From Thunnus maccoyii (Eukaryota > Chordata > Actinopteri > Scombriformes > Scombridae), in contig NC_056539.1 of the NCBI RefSeq assembly GCF_910596095.1, positions 14,146,501 through 14,210,500 of the forward strand: a DNA stretch of 64,000 nucleotides. The letters are read 5' to 3'. Shown here piece by piece: positions 49,743 to 62,500 of the stretch. Under the pieces are notes generated by a model, which was given only the letters and a program-made list of their open reading frames with translations, was not told the DNA's origin and made no database searches. The position numbers and the translations under genes were made by a program. The number at the start of each line of letters is the position of its first letter. The stretch's first letter is position 1.

Positions 49743-52700
49743 ATGTTGCGGTTGTCTTTGACAGCCTTTAGTCTTTCATGGACTTTGTTCATCTGCAACG
49801 TGAGCAGAGGTTATGCACAAGAACGATTGTAAGTAGCTTATGTTGCATGTGTTGTCTTTGAAGTGTAGTGCAGTGCTTTATACTCACCAGATCAATTTCC
49901 GATAGCCACAGTCAGGGAATTTACAAAACATTTAATGCAGCCACACTGTTTCAAATGTGCAGGAAATATGCACTCATTACCCAGTTTATGTGACCTGTGG
50001 TCATAGCACACATATCCTTTTCATTAAGTCATGTGCAGCAAGAAACTTGACCATTAATTCCTAATATTTACTGCATTACTCTGTCCGATTACCATAACGT
50101 GTGAAAATGAAGGGATTTATTGTCATTTCAGACAATGACATTGTATTATGATCTCAACACCTTGCCATTCATGTTTTTTTCAGACATTCACTGTTATGTT
50201 ACTGGACCTGTAAGCAGGTAGCCTACATAAATTGGTATATCGAAAGGGAGCTTGCAATGCTGTTTATTGCCCATGAATTACACAGCTTCTTGAGAGGTTT
50301 CCCCGTGCTCTTTAAGATAATGACAATATTATAGATACATTCTTGATTTTGGCAATAGATGCCTGTTTTATTCAGCTTATACCTCCAGACCGAGATGCAA
50401 AAGAGGTAAAATTGACTTCTTAGATTCCATCAGTCAGGCTGACAGTTGCTTGAGGGCTTAATCCTGACCTTGAGAGCTGTGTTAATAGTAAAGAGTTGTA
50501 AACATTTCTTCCAGTGTCCAGGGGGGAGGGAGGGAGGGAGAATAGAGCAGCCCAATGTAGAGCATAAACAAAAACTACTGACGAATGCAGTCTTGATTTA
50601 CAAGAGAGAGCTTAAATCATTCTCAAAGTATTACAACTCATTTAAGGGTGAATTTTAGGCGAAAATCAAAAGGTTAAGAAGAAAAAAAAAAAGAAAAAAA
50701 CGAGGTTGAACTAAAAACCTACAAAAGAGAACACAAATCTTTCTCAGGCACTGAACAGCTCCCAGCTTGGGACAAAAGTTGGGCAAAAACAATGAGAACT
50801 TGAGTACATCAAGCCATGTGACCGAAATAAGCACGGTCTCCACCGCCTGATCCAGGCTCATCCAAGAGCTGGTTAAACTCACTGTAGATCAAACGCACAG
50901 AGTCAATTTCCTCGTATTATCTTCCTTTTCCCCAAGCCTTATTTTCCAGGGGATTTTCTCATGACTTTCTCTCTCAGGAACTGCACTTGCCTCTGGCTGT
51001 AATGCTGTAGTGCTGTAATGCCAACCACCTGATCCTTCTCTCAGGCATGCAATTGGGATATGTGCTGGGGGCTTTGCTCACTCCTAATTTGTGTGATCTT
51101 CAGTTAAGGGAGTGAGAAGGCCTATTTGCCTTAAGAATTAAAGCTGGAATGGCTGGATCTGGACTAAAATGGTCAAACAAGAACATATTTTGCCCCACAA
51201 GTATCTTATTAGCTGCCACATGTGGGTGGTTTAACTGATTTGTGGACTGGGATTGGGTCAAACACAATACATCTTTTGGTAGACACACATACACAGTGTT
51301 AGGGTTGCATTTTGCCAGGTGACCCCAGTGGGAGACTCACCCCTAACAGACCACACTCTACCACATTTAGCTAACAAGAGCACCTCTTATTCTCCCTTTG
51401 TTACCTGAGAAAGATAGCTTTCTGCGCGAGATGTCATCTATTCTTTCATCCAAATAAAACTTGAATCGGTCTTTTTTTTTTTTTTTTTTTTCCTAGACCG
51501 TTCATAAGCATCAAAGAATGACCTTTGCTCCGTGACCTCAGTGACAGGCTCCTTCCCTCAATTAAATGTCAGAGTGACTGTGTGGAATCTCAGTCGTTAT
51601 TTTTCAAAAACAGACGCCAGGGTTCTGTCAGAGGTGCCAGACCACCCAAAGAAAAACACTAGCAGCAGAAAGCTGATTGGCCGACAGGTACCGTGTCCCT
51701 GGTAACCGCGCAATTAAACCTGATCTCGCTGCACAAATCCATGTGGAATGTCGCTGTTTGTGCGCATGTTTTGTCATTTATACGTGCATGTGTGTGTTCG
51801 TAAGGGTCAGGGAGGAAGTGAGAATTTACACTTAAGTTACCTGTATGATTTGTTGCAAAGCATATTGCCACAATGAATTAAAGACAGAAATAGTAAGCGA
51901 TATTAGTCGTAGGATGCAACCTAAAACTGAACAATACATGTGTGCTCATTTGCAGCTTATATTTATTCCTTTCCTCTTCTGTCACTCTTCCTTGTCTGAC
52001 CTCTGACCTCTTCTTTTATCCCCTCTGTCTTCTTTTTGTTCTGTGTCTTCTTTCCCCTCCACATCCCTCCATCCCCATTACTCTTCCTCCTCTCTTTCTG
52101 TCTCTCTCCATCCCCCTTTCTCCGCATCATCTCCTGCTCTCCTCTCAGGGGTTATTTGGTCGCTGCGCCCTCCGTCTTTCGAGCAGGAGTAGAGGAGAGC
52201 GTGAGTGTTACCATCTTCAACGCAAAAGCAGAAACACGCGTCCAGGTGCAGCTGTCGGTGAAGGGACAGGCAGTCGCCCACAGCCATGGCTCAGTGCTCG
52301 GTGAGAACACATTCTGAAGCTAAGGTTACACTGGCACAATGCGCACTACTTTTGCTGAGAAAACTTGCACTAACAGGTCGCACCATGAGATACCCCCTTT
52401 GTGTGATTCATTCAAAGGATGTTCAGATCACACAGGAAGGCAGGCAGGCAGGCATGCAGGCACGCTCACAGACAGAACACACACAGCGTGAGCCTGGTTG
52501 ACCTCTGCCCTGACTGTGTGCTCCTGACCAGCTATGGTTTTCATAGACATTATCTTTGATTGGAGGCATCAGTTCAGCCCATCCCACCAGCCACACAGTG
52601 TATACAGTGTGTGATTTGTTTGACAGCACCATTAATAGATGGTGCTAGCTCTGCCTCAGAGTGGCATGGAGACCGGTTGCAGCTGGATTTCCTGCTAACC

Positions 52701-53194
52701 CAGGGTGAAAACCTCCAGGCGAACGTAGTCACATTCTACTAGCACTCATATCTACTGCATATTCATAGTATTTTTACAGGTGATACAGATTTGTTTGAGC
52801 TGAGATAACACACACAATAAATATCTCATTGTTTCTATTTTAGACAAAGGCACCATCAAACTGAAGGTGAGTCTGACGGCACGTGTTTGCATTTGTTTCC
52901 TCAGCAGTGTCCCACATGCATGCTGCTTTCCAGAGATGTTTAAAATGCATGGCGCTGTTTAGCGGTGACAGCTGCACAGTAGTGAGAGCCCCCTTGTCCG
53001 TTTGTGCACATTCCTCAGGCAACATGCAAATCAACACTAACATTATTTGTAATGCAACATCTGTCTCTGCTCATTCATTGGGAATAAGGTAACAGCCCCG
53101 ATATAATATGCAACAGCTGTTGACGTGCATGTATGGTCCGCCGCCCCCGAAGGCTGGAATAGATCAATCTAGTATGCACGACTCGATTCTTCCC

Positions 53195-53255
<61 letters not shown>

Positions 53256-53534
53256 CCGCTTGCTCTCCCCTCTCTGTAACCTCCACCCTCATTCTCGTGA
53301 AATACAGTCATGTGTAGTGTGCTGTGTTATAGCTTGGCATCCCGCTCTGGTGTTTAAATGTAGTTCTTTTGTTATGCCGTAGCTTTTGTTCCCTAAAAAC
53401 GATTTGAAATGTGGAATCTAGGGGAGTAATTTCTGATTGTGTGTCACAACAGCAGTCTAGAGTTAACAGTTCAATCCTTCCCCCATTGACCTAATTTACT
53501 TAGAGCCCTGATCCTTCTTGTGTTTGTGTGCGTT

Positions 53535-53571
<37 letters not shown>

Positions 53572-56500
53572 ATGCCACCAGGTTCCCTCTGGGCTGAGAG
53601 GCCAGGCTCATCTGAAGGTGTGGGGGAACCGTCACCTCACAGAGGGAGGCTACATCTTCCACAACTACACCACCGTCACCGTGGAGAGCAAGGGCACAGC
53701 TGTCTTCATCCAGACTGACAAGCCCGTCTACAAACCCAAACATAAAGGTTCCCTCATAGTGCACCTGGTAGTTAATCAGATAATCACTGCACAGAAATGC
53801 AGAGAATTGAGGCTTATTTTAAGGGTTTTGTAGTTAGAGTAGTATGGAAATATGTTAAAAGATGCTGTCATTTTGATGCTGGTTTTGAACTGAAGGACCA
53901 AGATAGAAATAAGTAATGTGATTATGTGATATTGATTAGTTATATGCTGCATATTGAGTGGGATATAGCATTTTAATCCATCAAATTAATTCAGACAGGT
54001 AAATAAATCAGTTGATCAAACCATATTTGGTCCCTGATGTGGCAGAGATTTTTTTTTTATCGTAACAGAACCACTAGATATTGCTCAAATGGATGAAGGT
54101 TTTCATGTTGAAAGGATATAAACCTGATGCATTTTACAACATTGTCTTTCCTTTTCTGTCTTCAGTGCTCATCAATGTCTACACAGTCACACCCGACCTG
54201 AGGCCAGTTAATGACAAGGTAATGTGAATTTTGATGTGAATTCCTTCAACACATGCACCTAAAATAATGCAAACATTACACAATAACACTGGCAGAGTTA
54301 AAATGAATATGATTTTTCAGGGAAATAGGAAATTTGTAATGCTGCCTTTATCTCAGTATTGCAAAAAGTGCAAATTCTAATTTCCTCAGCGCTGATAAAT
54401 GTCCACAAATGTTTCTGTTTCTTTTACTTCGTCAATATAACATGCATAACATTTAATACGAACATACTTTTGCATCCCTAATTGGTTGGAGTTAAGAGGA
54501 GAAACCTAGTCTGCCCGAGTGCAGAGAAATGTACAGTTACCTGTTTACAGAAGCCGAGCTAGAGTCATTTCTCTTGGAATGTTAGCAATGGCTCCAAATA
54601 TACTGTGCAACTGTGCAGACAGGCGGTTTATTGATGTTTGCAGCTATAAAGATCTGCTGCTAGTAAAGGGCAGTACTCACTTTCACAGATGGATGATTGT
54701 TGGATAAGGATGGAGTGGGGTGAAACGCTGGGAAGAGGCACAGGATCCTCTGTAGTTACAGTTTTTACATCTTGTACTTCATCTTTCTCTTTTTTTCAAT
54801 TATTTTGCAGATTGAAGCGTATGTTTTGGTGAGTGGAGCCTGGTGGGACCACCCAGGGTTGGCAGAGCCACATCCGGGAGGGGACAGTGGCAATTTTAGT
54901 TCCCAGCCTGGTTGGAGATTACAGAGCTGAAGTCAGGGAAGCTCACCTAGATAACAGGGTGCTCTGTGGAACAGTGCAGGGATAAACAACATGAAAGGAG
55001 CTTCTTCTCTTCTCTTCTCTTCTCTTCTCTTCTCTTCTCTTCTCTTCTCTTCTCTTCTCTTCTCTTCTCTTCTCTTCTCCTCTCTTCTCTTCTCTTCTCT
55101 TCTCTTCTCTTCTCTTCTCTTCTCTTCTCTCTTCTCCTTCTTCTCTTCCCCCCATCCACCCACCCACACACAGTGTATCTCCCTTTCCCATAACTTGCTG
55201 ACCTTGCTCCTTTACTGTCTCTCTCCCCAGATCCTGAGACGTTTGTAGGGCAAATAACATGCTTCATAAGCAGCTCTGGGAAGCCCATGCATGACTTATA
55301 GCTAATGACAAGTGCATAGATGTTTCTTTTACTGCTCTCTTACCTGCAGCCAATGTATCACCTGAGGAAAAGTTGTAAAAGTATTTTGACAGTGGTCTGG
55401 AGACATGAGCCAGGTCTCTGGGTCAAGTTCAGTTCAAGGACTGTTAAACTCAACCCAACAATTACAATATATAACATAAACATTATCTCTTGACAATAAG
55501 CAATTTAGTGATTTAACAATTTCTGATGTCTTGATTTTATCTTTCAGGATCCAAGAGGATCCAGGATGGTCCAGTGGAAGAGTCTAAAATCTATCTGCTG
55601 TGGTGAGCCATATTCTCTACAGCATAGAAGCCTGTGAATGTGCATTTCATTGCAGTGATTCTCTAGATAATAGTTTTTACTGAAGTGGAAGGTTTTCCTC
55701 CATTTTTGACGTATGATTCAAAGAATGCTCGTTTAATTCACTATTGAACATTTTTAGAGGTTGCAAAATAGGTGGTACACTTAACAGAAGTCAGTGCTGC
55801 ACTGTAATTGTCATATCAGGCGTCTATATGGTTAATAACTGTCAAGTACACAGGCATTGAATGTGTTAACCAGATTTCTCTCTCTCTCTCTCTTACAGGG
55901 GTTGTAAACATGAGTTTCCCTCTGTCTGACCAGCCTGTGTTTGGAGAGTGGTTTATCTTTGTGGAGGTGCAGGGCCACACCTATAACAAGTCGTTTGAAG
56001 TGCAGAAATACGGTGAGGACCTGCACATACAAGAGATTTTCTTTGCACAATGGTTAACAGCATTGTTTATTAAGACTATACTACTATTTTTCTTACTCTG
56101 TTTTACATTTTAGGCCCTTAAAATTGTCCTGTAGTTCTTCCAGGTGTTTTATTATTGCTTGAAGTGATATTTCATTGTGCCATGTTTAGTGTTTATGTTC
56201 TTGTATGTTTACTTTGTAGAGCAAACTTTGATAGACTCCATGTAATGTTTCAGAAATAAATTTCACTTCTATTCTAAAAGTCATTTTCAGAGACAAGCAG
56301 AGGAGCTAGACAGTAGTCTCTTGTATTATCTTTTAGAAGATACTCTTTAGTATAATATTTTATGCATGTATTTTATGCAAGGAGCATACAAGGTAATACA
56401 GGAGAGCAAACAACCTGCACCAAAGAAGTAGAATTTGTAACTGAAGTAATATTCTGTTGCCTTCCTCACAGTGATGCCCAAATTTGAGTTGGTTATTGAT

Positions 56501-59500
56501 CCACCACGCTACATCCGTGACCTAAACTCATGCGAGCAGGCCACCGTCAGGGCCAGGTAAGTCATGTCAAATTCAGCATTGTAACATAATAGAACAGAAA
56601 ACCCCTTTGGCAAGGAGTATTTTGGCTCACTATCTTTCGAAACGTAGTACATTCACAGGGAGGCTCTGTTTTATTACAGTCATCATGATTTGTAATTGTT
56701 TCTTGATGCTCTGACTTTGGTTGCCATGTAAATGTAGAGCTCTATATTTACACGTAGAATGTAGGAATCTAATAGGTGTTATCTACAATGTATTTTCCAT
56801 GGCAATCTCTCACACATTTTCAGCACTGAGTTTATTAAAGATACAATGTTTCAGTCATGGACCTTCGTCAGGCATCCAATCCAAGTGGTTCATGACTGAG
56901 ATTTTTTATAAACTCAATGCTGACGGGATGCAGAAATTCAACCTTTTCTCTCACACAATTTAACTTTCCCACACATCTCTTTATCAGATTTGCATTATAT
57001 GACACTTAGTTTTACTTCCCATGTTAATCTCTGAAATGTTGGACAGGTACACCTTTGGGAAACCAGTGACAGGGAAGTTGACAGTGAATATGACAGTGAA
57101 CGGAGTGGGCTACTACCGTCATGAGATGGGTCATCCTGTGATTAAAACCATGGAGGTCAGTATATTTGCTTATATTTTATTGTTTGTTAATGCTCCTGTT
57201 TATGAACTTAGTAGAGATTTGAAGGCTGGTATTGAAACAAGATTGTTTATTGATTGTGTCTGAATTGTTTGTCAGGACTGAAATTATTCTGCCAGGCCCC
57301 AAATTACAATTATTATCATACATACATTATAAATAACTATTATTATGGGTGATCCCAACTCTGCATTAGAATTATGTTCTACGTGTTCACGATACCAGAT
57401 CATTCCTCTGCTGTTCTCAGATCAAAGGCTCTGCAAACTTCAGCCTGTGTGTTAAGGACATGATGCCCGTGGACGTGGCTGATCACTTCAGGGGCACAGT
57501 GAACATTTGGGCGTCAGTGACCAGCATAGATGGAAGCAGGCAAACCACATTTGACGATTCAACACCCGTCCATAAACAGCTCATTGACATAAAGTACTCC
57601 AAGGACACACGCAAACAGTTCAAGCCTGGTCTGCCTTACAAAGGGAAGGTAAGACAGCAAAAAGTTTCTTTTGACATCGTAGAGAAAGGAATACTATTAC
57701 ATATTAAAGAGAACATAACCAGCTTTAATGTTTATGAACTGATTGCTAAATATGTCGTAAATTAGGCCATTATTGATTTACATAAACATTATTGACCCTC
57801 CCTGTTGTTCTATTTGTCTTTACCCCACCTCTCTTTGTTAACACTCTCCTTAGATTGAAGTGACCTACCCTGATGGGAGCCTAGCTGATGGGGTGAGGGT
57901 GCGCGTTAAGGCAGAGTTGACCCCCAAGGACAATGTCTACACCAGTGAACTGATTTCCAAGGATGGCCAGGCTACCTTTGAGATCCCCTCCATCCCAACT
58001 GCTGCCCAGTATGTCTGGCTAGAGGTCAGTGCCTGTACTGCCAGTAGTTCCTAGTGTTATGTGACATAAGCAGGGAGAAAAATATCAAACTTGATGTGAT
58101 GGGTAAGGGATTTGAATTATGTGTTTGAGTTGGGATTTTAAGTAAGTCTTACGAAGACTTTGAATGTTTTGTTTTGCCTGGCATAGACCAAGGTCACATC
58201 CATTGAAGGAAAGACAGTAAGAGACCAGTACCTGCCCAGCTACCTGTCTATCAGTAGCTGGTACTCTCCCAGCAGGTGTCACATCCAGATCCAGAGCCCC
58301 AGCGCCCCACTCAAGGTTTGTGTCGCCTTCTTATCAGGCTTAATTTCTTGGGAAAGCACTCTGGAGTCGCTGATGTTTTGTTTAGCTGTTTTGTTGCCTC
58401 AGGTTCAAATCCAATTTTGAACCATGTAAAAAAAAGTTTTAATACATCACAGTGCTACAGTATCATTCTTAATAGGATCATGACAGTGTATTTATATATT
58501 TCTGTGTGCATAGGTTGGCCAAGAGGCGGAAGTGGCCCTCAAATCCACCTGTCCTTGTAACTTCACATTGCACTATGAGGTGGCATCCAGGGGAAACATC
58601 ATGCTCTCAGGCCAACAGCCAGCCAACCTGACGGCCTCACACCGAGGAAAAAGGGCCACAGTCACCTTTGACAAGAATGTTCATACCACCCACCTGCCTC
58701 CCTCTGCCTCTGGTAAGTACATGGATCAATTTCCTGTCATAACAGTTCCAACGACATCTTTATCCGGTGGATTTTAATAGGATAACAATGTTAAGAAAAC
58801 AAATCCTTGGATAAACATATTCTTTGGTTCTTCTAAGGTGCCTGTTAATGTGTTTTTGCTCTCAGCACCATGTGCTAGAGTTTAAAATATTTGAACATCA
58901 TGTTTTAAGAGGTTTTCCGTAGTTAAATCTTCATGGAGATAATGTCACCTCCCTTTGCCCTCACGTCATGCTCCATGTGTTGCAGGCTCCTCCCCCCAGG
59001 CCGAGATGGACAGCTGTGTGTCTTATCTACGTTTCCCTGTTAGCCACAGCATGGCACCCCTCAGCCGTCTGCTCGTCTACTATGTGAGGGAGAACGGCGA
59101 GGGCGTCACCGACAGTCTGCAAATCCCTATCCAGCCCGACTTTGAGAACCAGGTTTGCATTATCTTGAAACATGAGGAAAGCTTCACTGCTTCCTGCTGC
59201 CCACTGGTTTACTTCACACAGAAGAGCTTGGTAATGACATATGATATACAAATCAGAGTTATTCAAAATGCTTTTACACTACAGTGGAAAAAGAACGCTT
59301 AATTTATCCAGAGAAAGATTTTTTTTATCACACATTTAGATATTAAACTGATCATATCTGGGGCTAAGTTCATTGCTCAAGAAGGGATGTTGTTGGATAT
59401 ATATTAGTGAAGTGTGTCATCATAAAAATAACTGCATTATGTAATATTTATTAAAAACTTTGAGAAAAGTGTGCACTTTGTGTATACCTTTTGGAGCTGA

Positions 59501-62500
59501 GCCCATGCACCAGCTCTGTCCACAGTGTAATGCCTGTAAACAAACAGCTGTGTTGGCCTGGGAGAGCTCCCCAGTTCCTGCCTGCATTAGGTGGAGTTAA
59601 CTCCCTGAAGTATTTACAGCTCCCTGGTATGCCATTACAACACTCTGCCTGTGTGTGTTTGTGTGTGTGTGTGTGTGTGTTTGTATGTCAGAGGAGGGGG
59701 TTGTGAGGGCATGATGAGACAGAGGCCATGCGGGCCGCAGGCAGATGAGTGGGGTCGTGACAGGAGAGGATGACAGGTTACGGAGTGGTGAAAGGAGGGC
59801 AGCGGAACCGATTAACAGGGCTAATTTGTGACTGCGCACTGCTGAAAAATAGTTTTGTTGTGTGAAAGTTTACAGCCAACTCTCACCATCCCTTCTCTTT
59901 CAAAGGCTGTAGTTTTCCACTCTCTGTCCTGATGTTTCCCACCGCATCTTACTACTTAACCACATAAGATTGTCATTTTATTATTCGGTTGTGATAGTCA
60001 AATTGCCACAGAGGAACCATCAGGCAACACAGCCAACTAGCGCTGAAACAATCGGTAAATTAATTGATCATTAGATTAACCGAAAATGAATCACCTAAGA
60101 ATTATTGTTAATGTCATTTATCATGAAAAAACACGCTTGCTGTTTCCAGCTTATCAAATGTTTTACAAGGATTTGTAGCTTTTCTCTTTTTCATATCATT
60201 GTCTTGTAAGGGATTTGGACTGTTGGTAAGAATCAAACAAAACAAGCACAACATCTTGTCTTGTTACATTTGTCTTTAGGAGATTGTGTTGGGCATGTTT
60301 CACCATTTTCTGACATGTTATAGCCAACGAGTACTTGGTGAGTCCAAAAACTATTTGACGAATTGAAAACCAATATAATTGTCAGTAAGAGCGTTAGTGA
60401 CAACTGTTAAGTCTTAATGTACTAGAGATGTACTTGTGATCTAGAGAATTGGTTGTATAAATTCATGCAGGTTTTTAGAAATGTGATTTTTTTTTTTGGT
60501 ATGCATATCAAATATTGCATTGTGTGTATCTCATGTTGTTTGGATTGCAGGTGTCTGTTTCTCTGTCAACTAATGAGTCCATGCCAGGAGACCCAGTGAC
60601 CCTGCACGTCCGAGGAGAGAGGGGTTCCTGTGTTTGTGTGGCCACTGTGGATAAGAGTCTTTACCTGTTAAAGCCTGATTTCCAGCTTAGTCCAGACAAG
60701 GTTAGTCCTCAGTTTATAGTGGTATAAATGTGACATGTCACAGTAATCTTTTATCGATCCTAATTATTGTTTTTCTTCAAAGACGTAAAAAGAAACTCTG
60801 GCATTCAAGTGATATAGTTTCATTTGTGTAGTGGAAAATCCAACTTCCTATATCTGTCTCATTGCTTATATTACTTGACATAATTCTTATCTGCTTAATC
60901 TAAAAAGGAATGAATGTATGTTTTTTGTAGTAGTAGTAGTAGTTTTGAATACAGATGTTAGATCAGTGAATCTAAGGGGAAGTATCACATCATTTTACAA
61001 ACAGAGCGTTTTTTTCTAGCTTTGTATGTAACATGGAGCTGCATTTGTGTGTGTAACCATGTTTGCATGCTTATATGAATGTTTTTCCTTGGCGCAGGTG
61101 TTTAAAGAGCTGGCAGACTTTGATGTATCAGACGCCTTTGGTATTCCTAAAGATGACGGACACTTCTGGTGGCCAGGGCTGTCATCAAAGAGACGCAGAC
61201 GGTCCTCTGTGTTTCCATGGCACTGGGACATCACCAAGGACGCACGCTTCGCTTTCACAGTGAGAACGCACACTCGGTTAACGAGCCTGCAATGATGGCG
61301 CAGGACCAAAAAAATAATGATCTTGGTGTGTGTATGTTTTTATTTCTCTGTATGTTTAACACAGGAAACAGGGCTGGTTGTGATGACAGATATGGTGAGT
61401 TTAAACCACCGGCAGAGTGGAGGGATGTACACAGACGAGGCCGTCCCTGCCTTTCAGCCGCACACTTCCACCTTAGTGGCTGCCATGCACTCTCGCTCTA
61501 CAACCAGGTACACGACCCGCCATAGAATTGTTGGAGGCAGTCTCTGATATCCACTAACCACTCTGAGATGCCCACAAATGAGACTATTGTCCTGTTTTAA
61601 TTATGTGGCTCATAGAAAAGTAAAAATAGAAAATTTATCATTTTAAGTTACTAAAACAAGTCACTATATATAATTTTCAACCCATTGCCTTTCTGTGTGA
61701 CAATGGGCTCCCTAACCATTAAGGCACTCTATATTTTAATTTATTACTTATTCCACTCTCCTTAATGCAGTACTGGCAGAAAACAAGTCACTGATGAAAA
61801 TTTACTGTGGTCTCTGACTGGACCACACAGTTATATGAGCATGCACTTTTCTGAAAACAATGAATTTAAAAGCAAAGCCAGAGCAGAGAGCAATAACTAC
61901 TTCAAAATCCCCCAAAATATATTCTAGTAGTACACATTTCAGTATTTGTAATGTTTGGGTTAAATGAGGTCTCCAAAAGGAGAAAGAAACAAGCAGAGAA
62001 AAACATGACAGAAGAAAATAGTTTTGTTGGTTCGTCCATATTGTAGGCCTACATTCCTTAATGCCACAAATACCACTCATTCTAGTGATGAACATTAAAC
62101 ACATGATGTGACTTTAGAGAATGTCGGCGTGGGATTCAGAATAATACATTTTCCAATTATGGTGTTGTTTTATTGTGAGCAGCTGAAGCCTTTTATTGAT
62201 GTCAGCTTGTGTTTTGGTTGCAGAGCAGAGAAGCGTAGGCGTACATTTTTCCCAGAGACTTGGGTGTGGCACTGCCTCAATGTCAGGTATTTAAATCTTA
62301 TCTTCATAAATATTGTGTGAGTGTGTATATTTAATGCCTGGGAGAGAAGAGAGAGGAGAGAAGCAAACATGAAGAAACCTGGAAGAATGAAAGAGACAGA
62401 AAGAAAGAATGTAGGAAAAGGAGAAAAGAAGGTATGAAGAGAATCATATAGGTATGTAGAAGAAGAAGAAAGGTGAGAGGGAAAAGTGCAAGGGAAGATT

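Noticed and set aside
58402-58412. tRNA-like B-box sequence GGTTCAAATCC
   Set aside because: No A box, acceptor stem or anticodon arm can be built around it; it is part of a small palindrome in a cpamd8 intron.
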